Positions 36,301 through 51,207 of a stretch of 64,000 bases of DNA are shown in pieces (position 1 is the stretch's first letter; the number at the start of each line of letters is the position of its first letter). This stretch comes from Mesaphorura yosii (lineage: Eukaryota; Arthropoda; Collembola; Poduromorpha; Tullbergiidae). A program made the position numbers and the translations under genes. The stretch lies in assembly GCA_009869945.1 (NCBI GenBank), contig WIXG01000008.1, positions 124,001 to 188,000 on the forward strand, given 5' to 3'. The notes under the pieces are model-generated. The model saw nothing but the letters and a program-made list of their open reading frames with translations, was not told the DNA's origin and searched no databases.

Positions 36301-39300
36301 GGAGACTTCAAGCCTCTCGAGACGATCGGTTTCAGCTTTGCCCCGGTCTTCACAGATTTTTTACTAGTGAATCCGTGTGGGAAGAATCTTTCGGCAAATA
36401 TGTTTTGAGGGTCCAGTCGGTCAGGTAGCGACGATGACTCTGTTCGGGCAACAGAAGGACTAGAATATGACGGAGAAGGTTGATAGCGACTAGGAATTAT
36501 GCCCATTGGTGGTGTTGTGTTTGCTATATCAGGGCAGGAGGATGAGGCTATATGACTTGAACGAAAGTACTCAGTTAAGAATGCAGAAGTGGGATTTGAG
36601 ACTGGCCCTGTTGAATTTTGAGAATCGGGCAAAGTCTTGGACACCGCAAGCACACGGTGCACAGACTCAGGTGGAACGCTGAAATCTTCCAAAATCAACG
36701 ATCGCAGCGATATTTTCAGTTCGGTCGTCGGACTCTTCTTCTCGCAGTCGAATGCTAATTCTGAGCACGATAAGACTAAATGCGGAGCGTTGAAAGAACT
36801 TTGCTCAGGAAGAACGAGTTCCACGATAACTTCCGGTACTTCGAATAATGCTGAATAAGCAAAAGGAAATAAAATTAGTGCTCATGATTTGCTGAAATTA
36901 TGGTCACTGTAATCAGGGCCTTACCATAAACAGGAAGAGAGTCATCAATGTTTGTCGTGGGACTTGGAAGCGGCAAGGCGTCTGGCAATGGCTTGCCTCG
37001 CGAGAAAGTTTGAAGTTCTTTCTCCCAGTTGAGACGGCGTTTCGAAGCACTAATGTTCACCTCTGAAGTGAAAGCTTCATCACTCGCTGTTATGTTTTCC
37101 AATGAGTCCAAAATCTGAGCATACTGTTGAGGGGTGATGGAAAGCTTTAGGGCACCAACAACTTTGCCTCTGATTCCAATTTTCGGGTCGGTGCTTTCAT
37201 CTCCACTTGCTCCGCCCAAATTCACCACTGTGGACAAGTTTCTTTCATAATTAGTCTCTTCTGTGTAATCAACACTCAAATGAATAATGGTATTGTGAAG
37301 AATTGCTGTCGAGGTAGCAGGATCACAGTAATAGAGCTCTTGCGCTCTCATTAATGTTGTGTAACTCGTTGTTGGGTACGTCCTGCAAAAGTTGCCATCT
37401 TATATCTCCAAATATAGACATTATTACATCAAATGGGAACAACTTACATCTTCAGATTTTCCACCATTTCCCATTTTTCCTTCAAGTCTAAGGAAAATAA
37501 GCTGATATCGCATACGAAAATGTTGTACTGAATGCAGCCATTGTCTGTTTGAATTTCTGGGTCCGGAGTCGATGACCGCAACTTAGAAAACTCATGATCA
37601 ATTCTCGCGTTATCAGTGTTTCCCAAGATTGTGATTTGCCCCAAATTGGCTACAAGAACCTGAGCGCTTGTGCCACTTCTGGGCAGAACAATTACTGGCG
37701 AGTCTAAGACAATGTCCAGCTCTACTCCGCCAGATGAATTATTGTCCAAGTTAAAACTGTCGTTATACTTGCCAAATTCTTCCCCACTCAAGTTGTCGAA
37801 AGATCCGGACAAACTTCTGAAAGGAGAGGTGTACCCACCCGGTGTGTCCTGGCGAACTAATCCTAAAGCTATTTGTGCAGCCGCAGACTTCAACTTATTT
37901 GCCAAAGGAGCCTGAAGACAAATTAAAAACATGATACAAACCTCATGCAAAGTAATAAGAAATGTAATGCAGCTTACCTGGAACTGGTCCATGCACTTTT
38001 TCAAATCGACTAGGAAGATCGGACAATGCGTATAAATTACGGATGCCATTCGCAAAGTGAAGGACGGGCACTTGGAACTTGTCTCATCGTCTCGTTTCAG
38101 GAATGAAAATGATAGTGCGGTTTCGTTAAATAACTCTGCTTTGCTGGGGTGAACATTTCCTCCCTTCAAGATGTCGTACGTCGAATCCACCAGTAAGTCC
38201 TTCCCAACACTCAAAACTCGTTGGTGATATTGTCCTTCTGCCGTTAAGTTTAGCATCTGTAGTCCGCCCAACGAGCCCTCAACCACAATGTTCTCATCTC
38301 CTGGTGAAGTGACAGAACAAGTTAGATAACGGCGATGGTCACAAATCCGCCACCTCATCACTTACCCAAGAAGCATGTAACTTTCGCATCGCACGCAGTG
38401 GCTGTTGCAATTTTTCTAGCGCATTGGTGTCCATCTTTTCCAACCACTGTTCTCAACAATAGCAAACTGAGTCTGTGAAATTCGAAACTAGCTTGAAGAT
38501 TTGAGCTTCCAGAAGAAGGTGGAGTTTCCTTGTCAAGTTCGGTCGAAGGGTTCGGGTTAGACGATGAAGAAGGTGAAACTCGTTGTATGAATTGAAGTAT
38601 TTCAATAAATGTTTCTTGATTAGCTAATTAATCAATAATAAGTAATCGATTAATAATCAATTGTTAAATGTTATAGCATCAACACAAACCCATAAGATTC
38701 CTGTTGATGAGACCTACCGATGATATCCAAGTTGTTGAAGCGAACTTGCAATTCAGCAGCGTCTTGCCCATTGTTAATTAATACTAGCCTCGCAGTGATT
38801 AATGCAGTGTCCTCATGTTCGGGTGGTGATTGGAAACCAACGGAGCGAGTACTGTCTTTTGTGCGATTCCCCTCCAAAGACGTGAGCAGTGCATCATGAA
38901 GTTGAGAAGGAATGGCAAGCTGATTTGAGCTTCCAAGCTTGGGATGCGCGAATGGCAAAGGCGACGATGGGGATTCAGGCGATGTTGGAGATGTAGGATC
39001 ACTGTCTCGTAAGCTTCCGCTGACACTGTCCATGCTGTGAAATAGGCAATGAAATTAGTTCTGATTGTTATTTCTCCGCTAAAATAGACTTACCTAACAT
39101 GCTTGTGTGAAGCCAGCAATAATTCAAAATCTGCACCAAAGGTTTGAATAGCGTCGGCCAGCAAAAGGCTCTTTATCACGAACGTCACACTAGTGTCCAA
39201 ACTCATTTTAGTGTACACAGTTTTTGCCCCGATAATTTGTAATTCGGCAATGCTCCGACCTTCTGATTGTATCTCAGTCGTGATGTGCTGAATGGTAAAC

Positions 39301-42300
39301 TTCGCAACGAAATGTTTTGAATTAGTAGTTCTAGGTTTCTGTGTAGGAGACGCAGAATCCCCAGCAGTGGTTGCACTGATGTCAAACAAAGTTGTGCTTC
39401 TATTGAGATTTACTTGGGATCCGCTGAAGGTTCGTAGTCTTTCCTGTTCAGTTTGCGGCGGCAATGCGTGTCGCCGAAACGAGTTGATAACGAATTGCAT
39501 GGTTAAAATCTTGTTTTCATTCAAATGTAGGTTTAGCTTTGGTAATGTTGCTACTAAGGTTAGAGCAGGCCATTGAGGATCTTCGCTGTAGATTAAGCGT
39601 CTCTCCAACTGCACAGAAAATGTAGTCACATCAGAGTCCACTCAATCGATTTTTCGGAATTCGTTGACTTACCTGCATGTTGATTGAGAATCTATCTATC
39701 AAATGAATACTTGAAACCCCTTTCGCTATAGCAGATCTCCAACTAGTGCTGCTGGTGTCTTTCATGCTGGATCTTCCGTCAACCACCAGCACTTGGACAT
39801 CTGTAATTTCCAGCCTGTACTTTTTGTATAATTTAGCCTGCAAATCTCCCAAAGAATCGTGCAGATTCATTTCGTGTTCAATTGAGTCTTTTCTTTCACG
39901 CCCTGACTCAGTAGGAGAAGAAATTGAAGTCGGTTCGGTTAATTCTGGCACCGGAGACGAACATGGAGTTAAGAACTCTTCCTCTTCTTCCTCGTCCACA
40001 GCTGGAGCAGAGTCTGTGTTTGTCGCTTTCTCAAAAACTGAGCCATCGTTTTGCAGAGTCTGATTTGTGAATCTAAATTTTCCCAAATCAATCACAATGA
40101 ATCGATCACCGTCTTCAGTTAAGTGCTTTGAAACTGAAGATGAGCGCATTGTATCTTGTGGAGATCCATGCATAACAATTTGTGGGGCTGATATATCCAA
40201 GAGGATGTCCCAGCTGTTGGAATGCGAAGCGGCCTGTTTCTTGCTTTCTCGTAAGCTGATCAGTCGTTCCCAGTACATCTGAATTTCTTCCTTTGTCCTT
40301 TGTTTCATCATTTCGTATCGATTCATTGGAAGCTCCAACTCGTCTGAGATTATCAAAATTAGACAAATTAAAAAGGTCATGCCGCACATGAAGTATTCAA
40401 CCGAGGTAATGAAATATACCTGGCTGCGTATCAGGCACACTAAAATATGCGTTGACGTCATCCCAAATCTTCGGGAAGAATATCAGATCTAATGGTCTGG
40501 TCGTCATTACTACTCGATGACCAAATCTCTTATTTGGCTTCTTCTCATAGAACAAACTGAAAATGGGGTCTCTGTTGACGCCAACATTTTTTTCTTCGAT
40601 TGGCCTTGACCGGCTACCTGAGAATGTTCTTGTCACAGGAGAAAACGGATGAGGTGAGATCACAACAGATTTAGTACAGCATTCTCGAAGAAATAAAGAA
40701 GAAACGGTCATCTTGAACTTATGAGACCCAGACCTTGGCTTCAGTTCAGTCAAAATGTCAATGCCACCCACATCCAGTTCTGAAAAGGTAAATAATGTCA
40801 ATACCTGAAGGTATCTTACGAAGTGTCTTCCCTATCGGGTATGCAACCGTGTGTACCTAAGAAAGGGCCGGATCGCCTGGATAGAGTAATCAGACTTCTT
40901 CGCATGGTAAAGTTGAACCTTGCAAGCAACGCGTCTGAGCCAAAAGATCTTGCATCGTCTAGAATTGCCTCATCAAATTCAGCTTCACTTTTTCGAAGTT
41001 CAGCTGAAGCAGACTCCTCGCTTAGTCCGACCTGGGCTTCAGTCACCGCTCTTTCATTCAATGAATCGTCATGTAAGAAAGAGTCAGATCCAACAGGAGC
41101 TGCAGATCCGGATGAAACCCATCTTGTCCATGAGGGAAACAGAAAGGAAAACATGCTTCCAGCTGGCACTGGTTCTAAAATTTGTTCTTGGGCTGGAGAT
41201 TCCAAGTTGGCATCGGATACGTTTTGCACGTGCTTTTTTTGGTGAATTGATTCAATTTTCGCCATTGCAATATCCCGCAGTGCCACAATTTCGTCGAAGT
41301 GCTGATCCACTTCAATTCGCTCTATATAATTTCATAATTAAAAGTAACAACACATAGCTATCAGAGCAGGAGTGGAATGTCAGATTCATACCCTTGATTT
41401 TTGCGAGGTCCATCGACAACACATCACCCGCCAGATGCTGTTGATAGATTTTTACATATGCGACATTGTCTCTTGCGCGTTCTACAATGTCTTCCCAACT
41501 CTTCAAAATTCTTCTCTGCTTGTAGCCACGAGTACTTAAAATTGCACGACTACCATACACCCACCAGCTCTTTGTATTTCCTCTAACAGCATCGTAGGGT
41601 CTGAACTGACGGATCCGACAATTTCGACGAAGGCGATGAAATGATTTGTATGCCCTCAAAATATATCTGTACTGAGAATCAGTTAGTTGAAGCGGAACAC
41701 GTTCTAACAATATTTGAACGTTGAATCTTGGCTTTAAAATATTCGTTAAGGGGTTGGTTGAGTTGTTTTTGGTTATTCGAGCTTCAGCTGATACAGGACA
41801 CACCAAATAATTATGCTGCACGCATGAGTCTTGCATTGCAACCTGGATGCATAAAACGAAATTAAACCTCCAACCAGTGGCACTAAATGTAAGCTCTAAT
41901 TACCTTCAACTCATCTGATTTCACCGTGCTGAACCTCCCGGTGTTCGTATCACAGTAAATTCCGAAGTTATTTAATTGTAAGGTTTTAAACGAATAGTCA
42001 CTGGAACTGGTATTTGCTGCAGCAGAACTAGAAGACAATGGGTTCCATTTGGAATCACAACTTTCAGCGCTTAAGCTTTCCAGAGTTACCCCGAAAGCTA
42101 TCACATTGGAATCGATAACATCTTCAAAACGAATATGAACGTTGCGTACATTAAGCTGGAAAAGTCAAGAAAAGAAGTTATAAACCTTGCCAAATGAAGT
42201 CATTTTGAATAATCTCTTATACCTGCAGATTTTCTACAACTTTAGTGACAATTGAGGCACCAATTCGTACTGAAGAAAAATATAGCGACGAATAGTAGGA

Positions 42301-42855
42301 CGATGAAGTTGATGCTAAATCAAACTGAGCCTTCCAACGACTTTCATGAGCATCTAACGAGTTCATTTTAGCCTCAATGACTAGAGCTTCTTCGTCCAGC
42401 GGATTCCACTACATTAGTACGCCAAAAGATAATCACGACATAGATAAGGAACACAATTAAGCCATTGTTTTTATCCTTGTATGATTTACGTTTGCAAGAT
42501 TAATAGATCCAGCGACTAGATAGATATCTTCTATGGAAATTAATACTGGTTCATTGCGAAAGTATTTCATCAGGTTGAATTCAACTTTGATTCGTCCAAC
42601 CACACTCGACTGGATTTCAATCGGAAGGCCCCAACTTCGGAATATATTCTTCTTAAGTGGAACATTTTCTAACTCGAGCTCCCCTGTTAGACGAATATTC
42701 AATAAATTCGTCATAATTGGTCCTTAATCAATTTCTAGTGAAAGAGAATAGGGCTTACCTTGTCTTAGGGCGAAGGAGAGTTGCTGCGAATTCAGATCTT
42801 CCAAGTAATTTCCGAGGTACGCGTTTATGTACCAGGAAATGAATGTTTCCCACAT
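27368..42855 (-). CDS. VPS13D: VPS13D, bridge-type lipid-transfer protein
   Basis: VPS13D forms a long hydrophobic groove that moves lipids between ER, mitochondria and peroxisomes; loss disturbs mitochondrial size and clearance. The gene is complete, with about 27 or more exons and roughly 4,000 residues by summing exons. Exon 1 (42855-42759) gives MWETFISWYINAYLGNYLEDLN, the chorein N-terminus. Next comes ELELENVPLKKN. Around 33540-33420 is a UBA domain (LVSMGFSAEDAAEALERCEG), the feature that separates VPS13D from VPS13A-C. Then follow SGDYYNRPLSGWEPFLEPW, RRSPFVPFALRNETG and RGKLRHRNTHQLK of the VAB/SHR-BD region. The C-terminus has LGSVDFLGNPVGFVNDVS, NVTHGISNSAAK and GLISGLGKGIVGTVTKP of the ATG2-C-like helices, and a PH-like tail in the last exon, stop at 27368-27370. 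I did not fix every splice site. Start Met and reading order agree with animal VPS13D. Confidence 0.95.
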
Positions 42856-43758
42856 CTTGCTTGCTTTCTAAGATAAGATTAGCCGAACATTGAACCTTAC
42901 GCCTAAAGCTTAAATAATTTTGTACGATAAAAGAGTAGAATTAATTAGCGAAAGTTAATTTTAAATATTTTCTTGGCAAACTTCTGATTCGCAATCCTTG
43001 AACCATGAAATCCCTTTGTCATAATAATAGACCGAGAATCACATGGCGAGTGCTCATTCACACTTTCACTTTCATCATGCTCAACTCGTGCTTGAATGAA
43101 ATGACGTAATTTCTGGTTTGGATTTGACCAGGTCGAGTTTAGCCTATGACTATGTTTTGCTTCGACTCTTGGATCGATCACTGAATCATTGGCGCATCGC
43201 ATGTTGCTGGACAAAGGCAAATCAGAAAGTTTTTGCTGACCACAATTAAATTAAACGTAAATGCAGCATTTGATAGGAAAAGTGCTGACTGCGGACTGCT
43301 CAATCTGTACATCTGAGCAGGTCAGGTCTGATACTTGGCTTGACCGGCCACGACCAGTTTGGGCTACGCTAAACACTGTAGGTTCAACTCCAGTTCGTAT
43401 GAGTTCACTTAGCAGCGTGCTTGGTCCAATTTTGTCCGAATATTTTCGCGCAGATACTCGCATTAAAGAACCATTAGTATGCGAGTTTCCTTTGTGCTAA
43501 TTATCATGCAGCTATGGTCATGGACAGTTGAGGATGAACATGAATTTCTACTGCGGTACATAGATTATGAGAGGAAGTCGCACTATACTCAAAATTAAGT
43601 CAGTGTTACAAACCGAGATGAGAATTATCGCTTTTAACCTAACAAAGATGTTTTACACACAGACTGGTTCCTTTTGGTTCCTCAGTTTATCAGAACCGGA
43701 TTGCACTGGCATCGTATCCTAGCGCGACTCCTCAGTCGCTGTCCAGTTTGCGTGTGCA
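42856..43758. other. Divergent promoter region between VPS13D and the EB-type gene
   Basis: The two genes point away from each other. A possible splice acceptor (atcttag) 13 bases before the VPS13D start suggests a noncoding 5' exon. Open frames at 42945-43220 and 43251-43463 (-) have no splice or family support. Confidence 0.4.
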
Positions 43759-45402
43759 ATGCAAACTGAAATGGGGTCAAGACCAACTCTTGTGTGCAAT
43801 AATTGCTTAATTGGCTTTACTCTATTAACACTCCTACATTCTTTGGCAATTAACGTATTTTCCTCGTCGGCGACGACGACGACTGCCAAGTCGGATTACG
43901 GTTACGGAATTCCTTGTGAAGAGGACTTTACTTGCCAGAACTTCAGCCTGCTACTCGCGTGCAGCCCAGGTTCGCAAGTTTGCGAATGTGTGAAGAAAAG
44001 TGCCGTTTTCCTGGACGAAAGCCTGTTTCAGTGCCAAGTAATTGCCGGCAAGTCATGCTATCGTCAGAATCCTAATCAGTACGATGATTACTACTTTGAG
44101 CGGGAGTACATAACTGTACCGTGCGTCGCACACGCAATATGTCAAGTAGTCAACTCGCTGAACCCGAACAACAAAGTTTGCCAATGCACCAGCGAGTACT
44201 ACGCCAATGAGACTGGTCAATGTGTGCCCAGAAGAGACTACGGTGAGACATGCGAATACAATCCAAATTCCTCTTCCTCAGAAGATGGAAGCAGTGCTCT
44301 CACGTCCGTGACCGGCACCGTGGATCAGTGCGACGTAAATCGGTATTTTGAATGCAGTCCGGAAGGAGTTTGTGTGTGTCAATCGGGACTGGAATATAAT
44401 GTGAAGTTGAACACGTGCTACGTGCCAGTTGGGAAGAATTGCTGGAGAAATGATCCGTCAATCCGACCGTATGCCATGATGCACGGAAAGCACGACGTTT
44501 GTCCGCTGTATTCAGAGTGCTTCAAAGGGACATGCCAGTGCATCCCGGGTTTCGTTCCATCGAGTGACAATTCGTGTCATCGCTCTTGGGGACAAAGCTG
44601 CGACGCAACCAAACTCTGTAGCGATTATCAATTTGTTTGTCGGAATGGCACGTGCCAGTGCAAATATCCATTGCATCAGATTTACGACAAGGATAGCAAA
44701 GAATGCATATCATTGGTTCCTGGCCCATGCACGCCGGCGTCGGCTGCAGAAAATGAGGAGTCGTCAACAAGAGAGAGCAAGTACACGGGTCCAGGAGGTC
44801 CGACAATAAAATGCGTGCCAAACGCCGAATGTGTTCGGACCCAAAATTCTGAGACTGGTCAATGCAGATGCGAATCAAGATACAAGCAGGACAAATTCGG
44901 ACATTGTGTGAAACCGTTTGGATACGATTGCGCCTTTGACCACGAATGCCAAACTTTCAGGACTGAGCTGGTCTGTGTCAACGGAACGTGTGGATGCCCG
45001 GACATGTTACAAATCTACAATCGTGAACGGGGAGTCTGTCTGGGCCTAGTTGGATCTCGATGCCAGATGGTCATGGTGGAGCTTCTAAAGTACAAGGCAG
45101 TCCTCGCTGATGAGGTGGACGAGGATGGCGACCGCAATGGAGACTGGAATGGATTCCTGAAGCCCGAATCCGACAACGACTTGGACGGTGAAAACTACAC
45201 CTACTACAACAATGGAAATGGTGACGAAAATAACACCACCAAACGTGATTACACGGATACTAGCATGAACTCGTGGTGTGTCGAAGGAGCTGAGTGCAGA
45301 CCTTTTGGCTCACTGGCGCAATTTCAACAGATAGGAGAATGCACTTGTTTGGACGACTGGGAACCTGTGAAGAACGGAAGATGTGCCAAATTATTTGAAT
45401 AA
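43759..45402 (+). CDS. Intronless secreted cysteine-rich protein with EB-like repeats
   Basis: A single exon of 547 codons, unusual in this intron-rich window. After an N-terminal hydrophobic segment (LIGFTLLTLLHSLAI, residues about 19-33), read as signal peptide, come six to eight cysteine-rich units. Many show the order CxC...C...C...CxC: GTCQCIPGF, NGTCQCKYPL, NGTCGCPD, QCRCESRY, CTCLDDW. That spacing resembles the EB module of nematode and arthropod extracellular proteins, each with about eight cysteines. Between residues about 445 and 500 the repeat is broken by an acidic Asp/Asn/Gly-rich spacer (DEDGDRNGDWNG...NNGNGDENN). No transmembrane helix or GPI signal follows. Start could be Met 43759 or Met 43771. 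Two AATAAA signals follow near 45434 and 45468. The role is unknown; adhesion or recognition is a guess. Confidence 0.8.
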   Translation: MQTEMGSRPTLVCNNCLIGFTLLTLLHSLAINVFSSSATTTTAKSDYGYGIPCEEDFTCQNFSLLLACSPGSQVCECVKKSAVFLDESLFQCQVIAGKSCYRQNPNQYDDYYFEREYITVPCVAHAICQVVNSLNPNNKVCQCTSEYYANETGQCVPRRDYGETCEYNPNSSSSEDGSSALTSVTGTVDQCDVNRYFECSPEGVCVCQSGLEYNVKLNTCYVPVGKNCWRNDPSIRPYAMMHGKHDVCPLYSECFKGTCQCIPGFVPSSDNSCHRSWGQSCDATKLCSDYQFVCRNGTCQCKYPLHQIYDKDSKECISLVPGPCTPASAAENEESSTRESKYTGPGGPTIKCVPNAECVRTQNSETGQCRCESRYKQDKFGHCVKPFGYDCAFDHECQTFRTELVCVNGTCGCPDMLQIYNRERGVCLGLVGSRCQMVMVELLKYKAVLADEVDEDGDRNGDWNGFLKPESDNDLDGENYTYYNNGNGDENNTTKRDYTDTSMNSWCVEGAECRPFGSLAQFQQIGECTCLDDWEPVKNGRCAKLFE

Positions 45403-45966
45403 AATCTTGTATCTGTTTTTGGGAAACTTCATGAATAAATACAAATTAGCCTATTTATATGGTTGATTGAATAAAACAAGGTGTCTTCGATAATTACAGG
45501 CTTCCTTTCGTTTTCTTTGATGATGTGACACACAATGTTTTTGTCGGTTTCCAGTCTGCTGGCAATTGCACACAAGACCCCGGCCTCACTATTGATAAGC
45601 TAAACCATGCTTTCTAGTGGTAGTAGCAGTTTAGTAGTACGAGTCTAACTTCGTTCGGCTCATCGCTCATCACAGTGCCAATGCCGCTGAGTGCGTAACG
45701 CACTACAAACACCTCTTGTATCAATACTATCATGTGCTAGTCATCAGTTAGCTCTCGAACCACGAGGAATGTGCACTCAATTAATCATACTGCACTGCAT
45801 TGCATTGCAAACATGCAAGCGTGTTCTGAATTTTTAATTTAGGCATAGTTTAGTCATTTAGAGTGCTTAAATTCCATTGCACTCCTTGGAGTAATTTAGT
45901 TTACGTCTTTAGCTTTAGTGACCTGGTGACCTCGTGACGGCCTGAACAAGTTAATCGTTGCCGATC
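45403..45966. other. Spacer upstream of HP1
   Basis: It holds the poly(A) signals of the EB-type gene and the presumed HP1 promoter. No TATA box or other gene is apparent. Confidence 0.4.
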
Positions 45967-47597
<1,631 letters not shown>

Positions 47598-47818
47598 GTC
47601 CTGAAAATCGCTACCCTCGTCAGCTCAGTTCTCAACCCCTTTGCACAACTTGCAAAAAAATAATGTTATCTGACTAAGCTATAGGTTTTGGCTTCCATAT
47701 TTTTTACTAATGCATTTTTGTTCGTTCGATCGATTCTGTTTTATAAAAAAAATTATTGTTCAATAATGTAATCTGATTCGTATTTCGTTGTCTTTAATTG
47801 ATTGATTCGATTCATGAT

Positions 47819-50564
47819 TCATTGAGCAAGGAGCAATTTGATGAGGCTGAAAACAATTAACAAACTACAATAACCTAAAAGATTCGCTGCAGATCTGCAA
47901 GGGTCCAAGCTCACATTAGGATCTATTAGCGCTGGGTCGTAGTCCGACAGTCCAACCGAATTCTCCTGTGAATCAGCAATCAATGTTAACAATTCAGTCA
48001 ACAGGTGAAGACTAGTTGCTTTGCTTCATATGCATTTACCTGGAACATTAATCCTTCGTTTCCGTACCACGGCCCAAAGAGATTCATTACTTGGAAGGCA
48101 CGGCCTCCAAACGATCCTGAAGCCTTCAGTAAAGCAAATCGTGTGCTCAAATCCACCCCTTTGGTCATTACGATTCTTGATGGCGCTCGGCCCCAGTTGC
48201 AATTCGCGAAGTCTTGCAGTTTCATTTGTGTCCCGCGTGGGCAAATCAATTTGAGGTCCGACATGGATGAGTTTTGACTAGGATCTGCGGTAGTTCAGAA
48301 GTAAGTAGATCAGTTCAGTAAATAAGTAATTAGGTTATTAGAAAATGTGAATATTTTGAGACCCACCATTAATTAACTTCAAAATGGTTACATGATTGAC
48401 GAAAGCCACGTCCCCAGCCCCATCAAGCAAGCATTTGATTGCGCCGTTATCCCCATAATAAGTCTCGGATGTGTCATTAGCACATTTGGTTCCATTTGTT
48501 CTCAAGTTCGGATCTAGCAGAAGAAGTGCATCTCGGCGTCACTTTGAAATCCAAAAGCAAGATGTACGCGTATCCGTTCTAGTCCGCCAATTTTACCTGA
48601 ATTATCGCCGATGCACAGGGCACACATGTCTGGAGAAAGTGAGCCAGGCACGCAACTCTCGTTGAAGAACCCTGCACATCCGCCCTTCAGGAGCCCTGCC
48701 TTTCTCAAATAGTTTATCGGAAGCCTGAATCCGGCCACGCTCTTGATGGACCCATGACAGGACTTCATTTGACTCAGTTGTGTTATATTGAGAATGGACG
48801 GATTCTTCGTCAATGCCACAGAATACGAGAATGGTATGGGTGCATTCGGACGAATATTTGGCCGAAGTTCAGACAGTAGAGGCGTCAGCGTACTACAGGG
48901 ACAGAATTATGCTTCACAAAAGGTTCAGACCTGAAATTCACTCTTTCGATCCAATGTTACCTTTTTTCCATTGCTTTCAGATACTTGACACCGGAAACAA
49001 CGTCCAGCGTTCCGTCCTCCACCGCTTGCAAGCAATCAGCGCCAATCACGCAACTAATTGCTGGCCTGATGCGTTGTCCGACCATTGCCAGTCTCAACTC
49101 ATTGCATTTCAGTAACTCCAGCTCATTCGCAACACAGAATTTGACCGTATTTTCATCGCAGCTTGCTTTCTCAAAGGACTCGGCATAATTCCCCAGGTAG
49201 CTTTTAATCCGCCTTGGTTTCTCGTACTTGTAATATATCTGAGACGTCGTGTTAAGCTCCAGGACATCGACCACACCGTCAATGCTTTTGTACAATTCCA
49301 TAAGTGCCTGCACATGTGTGATGTTTGCTGCACTGTGAGTGAGAATCGTGGCCCACGGACGAGATGATGTTGAACAGGCGTTTGGTGAGGTTAATGGTAC
49401 CGTGGAGCCATTCAGGCAGAGGAACGAATATTTTGAAGTGTTGCTCAGTGGTGATGTTCTGCAGGTAATAGATTTGATTTAGATTTAGTGAGTATTACCC
49501 TGCAATGCATCTCCACATGACAAAACTTACGAATTTAGCTTGAAGTAACCCACTACTGTCTCTAATTTAGTCCACGCAACATCTGCGCCGTTCTCCAAGC
49601 ATTTGATGGCACCTTCATATCCAAAATATGGTGATTTCGGGCTGCAATCGCCTCCACAAAGTGCGCACAAGTTGGAATATTTTCTTTCTGAAAACAGGAA
49701 GTTCATTCAACGCAGGACCTTCGACATTGATAAAATGCGTGTAATAACGACCACGATTCTTACTTAGCTCGGCGTCAACGCCTTCTTCGGGGGACCAGTT
49801 TCCTCCCAAGCACGCCTCCTTAAAGAAGGATGAGACTGCCGCGAAGTCTTTCTCATATACCGGTCCTTCAGCAGGACAATTCAGATCTGGTTTCAGCAGC
49901 GCAAATGGAATACGCCAACCGGCATTACGTCCGAATCCGGTGTGGCAGCTGGTCTTGCCACGAAGGTCAGAGAATTTCCGGATGTTGGTCGATTTTCGAA
50001 CAACTGCCACGGGCGAATAACGTGCAGCTAAAATAATAAACAACGTGGATAATCTCCGCCCATGCCATCAGCATGCAGATTCAGTTTTAACTTACTTCCT
50101 TCTGCCAGTTCACGATCTCGAATTTCGCCCACTATTCGGAAAGCAGATTCTCCAAACAGGCTCGCGACATAAAGCTCCTCGGAATGCAGCGGCATAAAGT
50201 CTGCCTGCCTCTTTGCAATTAGGTCCAGGCAGGCAATCCTGAAGCAAGTTACAGGTTAGATCCACTTGTGCATGTGCTTTCTATTGTTAAGGTACGGTAA
50301 TGACTTACTTTCCATTTCCGTGCACGCATTGCAGCCCTGAGTCAGTCAGCTGCATGATCTTTTCGCATTCCTGGATGAACGGAGTGCAGAGTTTCACCTT
50401 TGCGGATGCTAAACACAAAAGTTAGCCAATTAAGATGGACATGATGAAGTAGCAAGATTAATTTGGAACTTACGCTGGTCAAAGGGCTCCACCTGGTACT
50501 CTTGGCAGGTGCCGATCCACGCCAGGAGCTGGAACAGGAAGAGGAAAATCGTGTATCTACCCAT
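47819..50564 (-). CDS. Two-lobed transferrin with GPI-like tail, iron ligands degraded
   Basis: Transferrins bind ferric iron between the subdomains of each lobe. This multi-exon gene starts at Met 50564 with a signal peptide ([20 protein letters not shown]). N-lobe blocks: [71 protein letters not shown]-lobe blocks: [80 protein letters not shown]. The protein ends in [32 protein letters not shown] sequence, a small-residue site followed by a hydrophobic tail without a basic stop, as in GPI-anchored melanotransferrin and insect transferrin 2. The N-lobe keeps the anion-binding Thr and Arg and both Tyr ligands, but its Asp is His and its His is lost; the C-lobe lacks nearly all ligands. It may be closest to insect transferrin 3 or 2; I cannot decide which. 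Confidence 0.85.
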
Positions 50565-51202
50565 GTTCCGTGGTTTATGCTTCAAGGTGGGCGTTTCACG
50601 ACCAAGACTGAATTCATAACTGACTGCCTGCCAGTGAGTTCTGAGAATTCCGAGTTCCGAAAGCAACTACGACTGCGCAACAAATGTAATAATGAATTAT
50701 GCAATCCTAACCGACAAGCACGCATTTAATTACGGTGAAGTGAAGAGCAGCCGATGCCGAGCAATTGTTTACACACGGGCGTCAGGTTATAAGTTTCATG
50801 TGCAAAAAATTAACACTCAGCTTTGCAATATCACGTCATCGTACACTTTGCATTCGTAATCACAATGGAAGAATTTGGCCTTGGCTTCATTTCGAAGTTT
50901 GTTAAAGATGTTGTGCTACTGCTTCGTTATTCATTCACTTGCACTTGGCGAGCTTGGCGTGCGTGTCATTTTGGCTTTGCATGCACCACACCGCATCAAG
51001 CCGGTTTATAAGCTTGAATTGCGTTTCACATGCATTAATAACAATAATAATAATTTCTTCCGTTTGTCTTCCCATGATGTACTCGCTCTTTTTCTGTAAA
51101 TTAACCGTAATTTCATTTTCCTAGAGCTCTGCCAGGATTGTATTCCAAGTTTCACACTAATTGAACTTTCCAGCTCCTTCAACATAAATTGCATGAAATT
51201 GT
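50565..51202. other. Spacer upstream of the transferrin gene
   Basis: It contains the transferrin promoter. No coding exon or TATA box is clear. The right edge abuts the MITE-like element. Confidence 0.4.
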
Positions 51203-51207
51203 TAATA

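Noticed and set aside
40823..41357. Two long plus-strand frames inside VPS13D
   Set aside because: They are antisense to clearly conserved VPS13D coding sequence.
43360..43400. tRNA-like GGTTCAACTCC word
   Set aside because: The T-stem does not pair beyond two bases, and no cloverleaf arms are found at the right distances.
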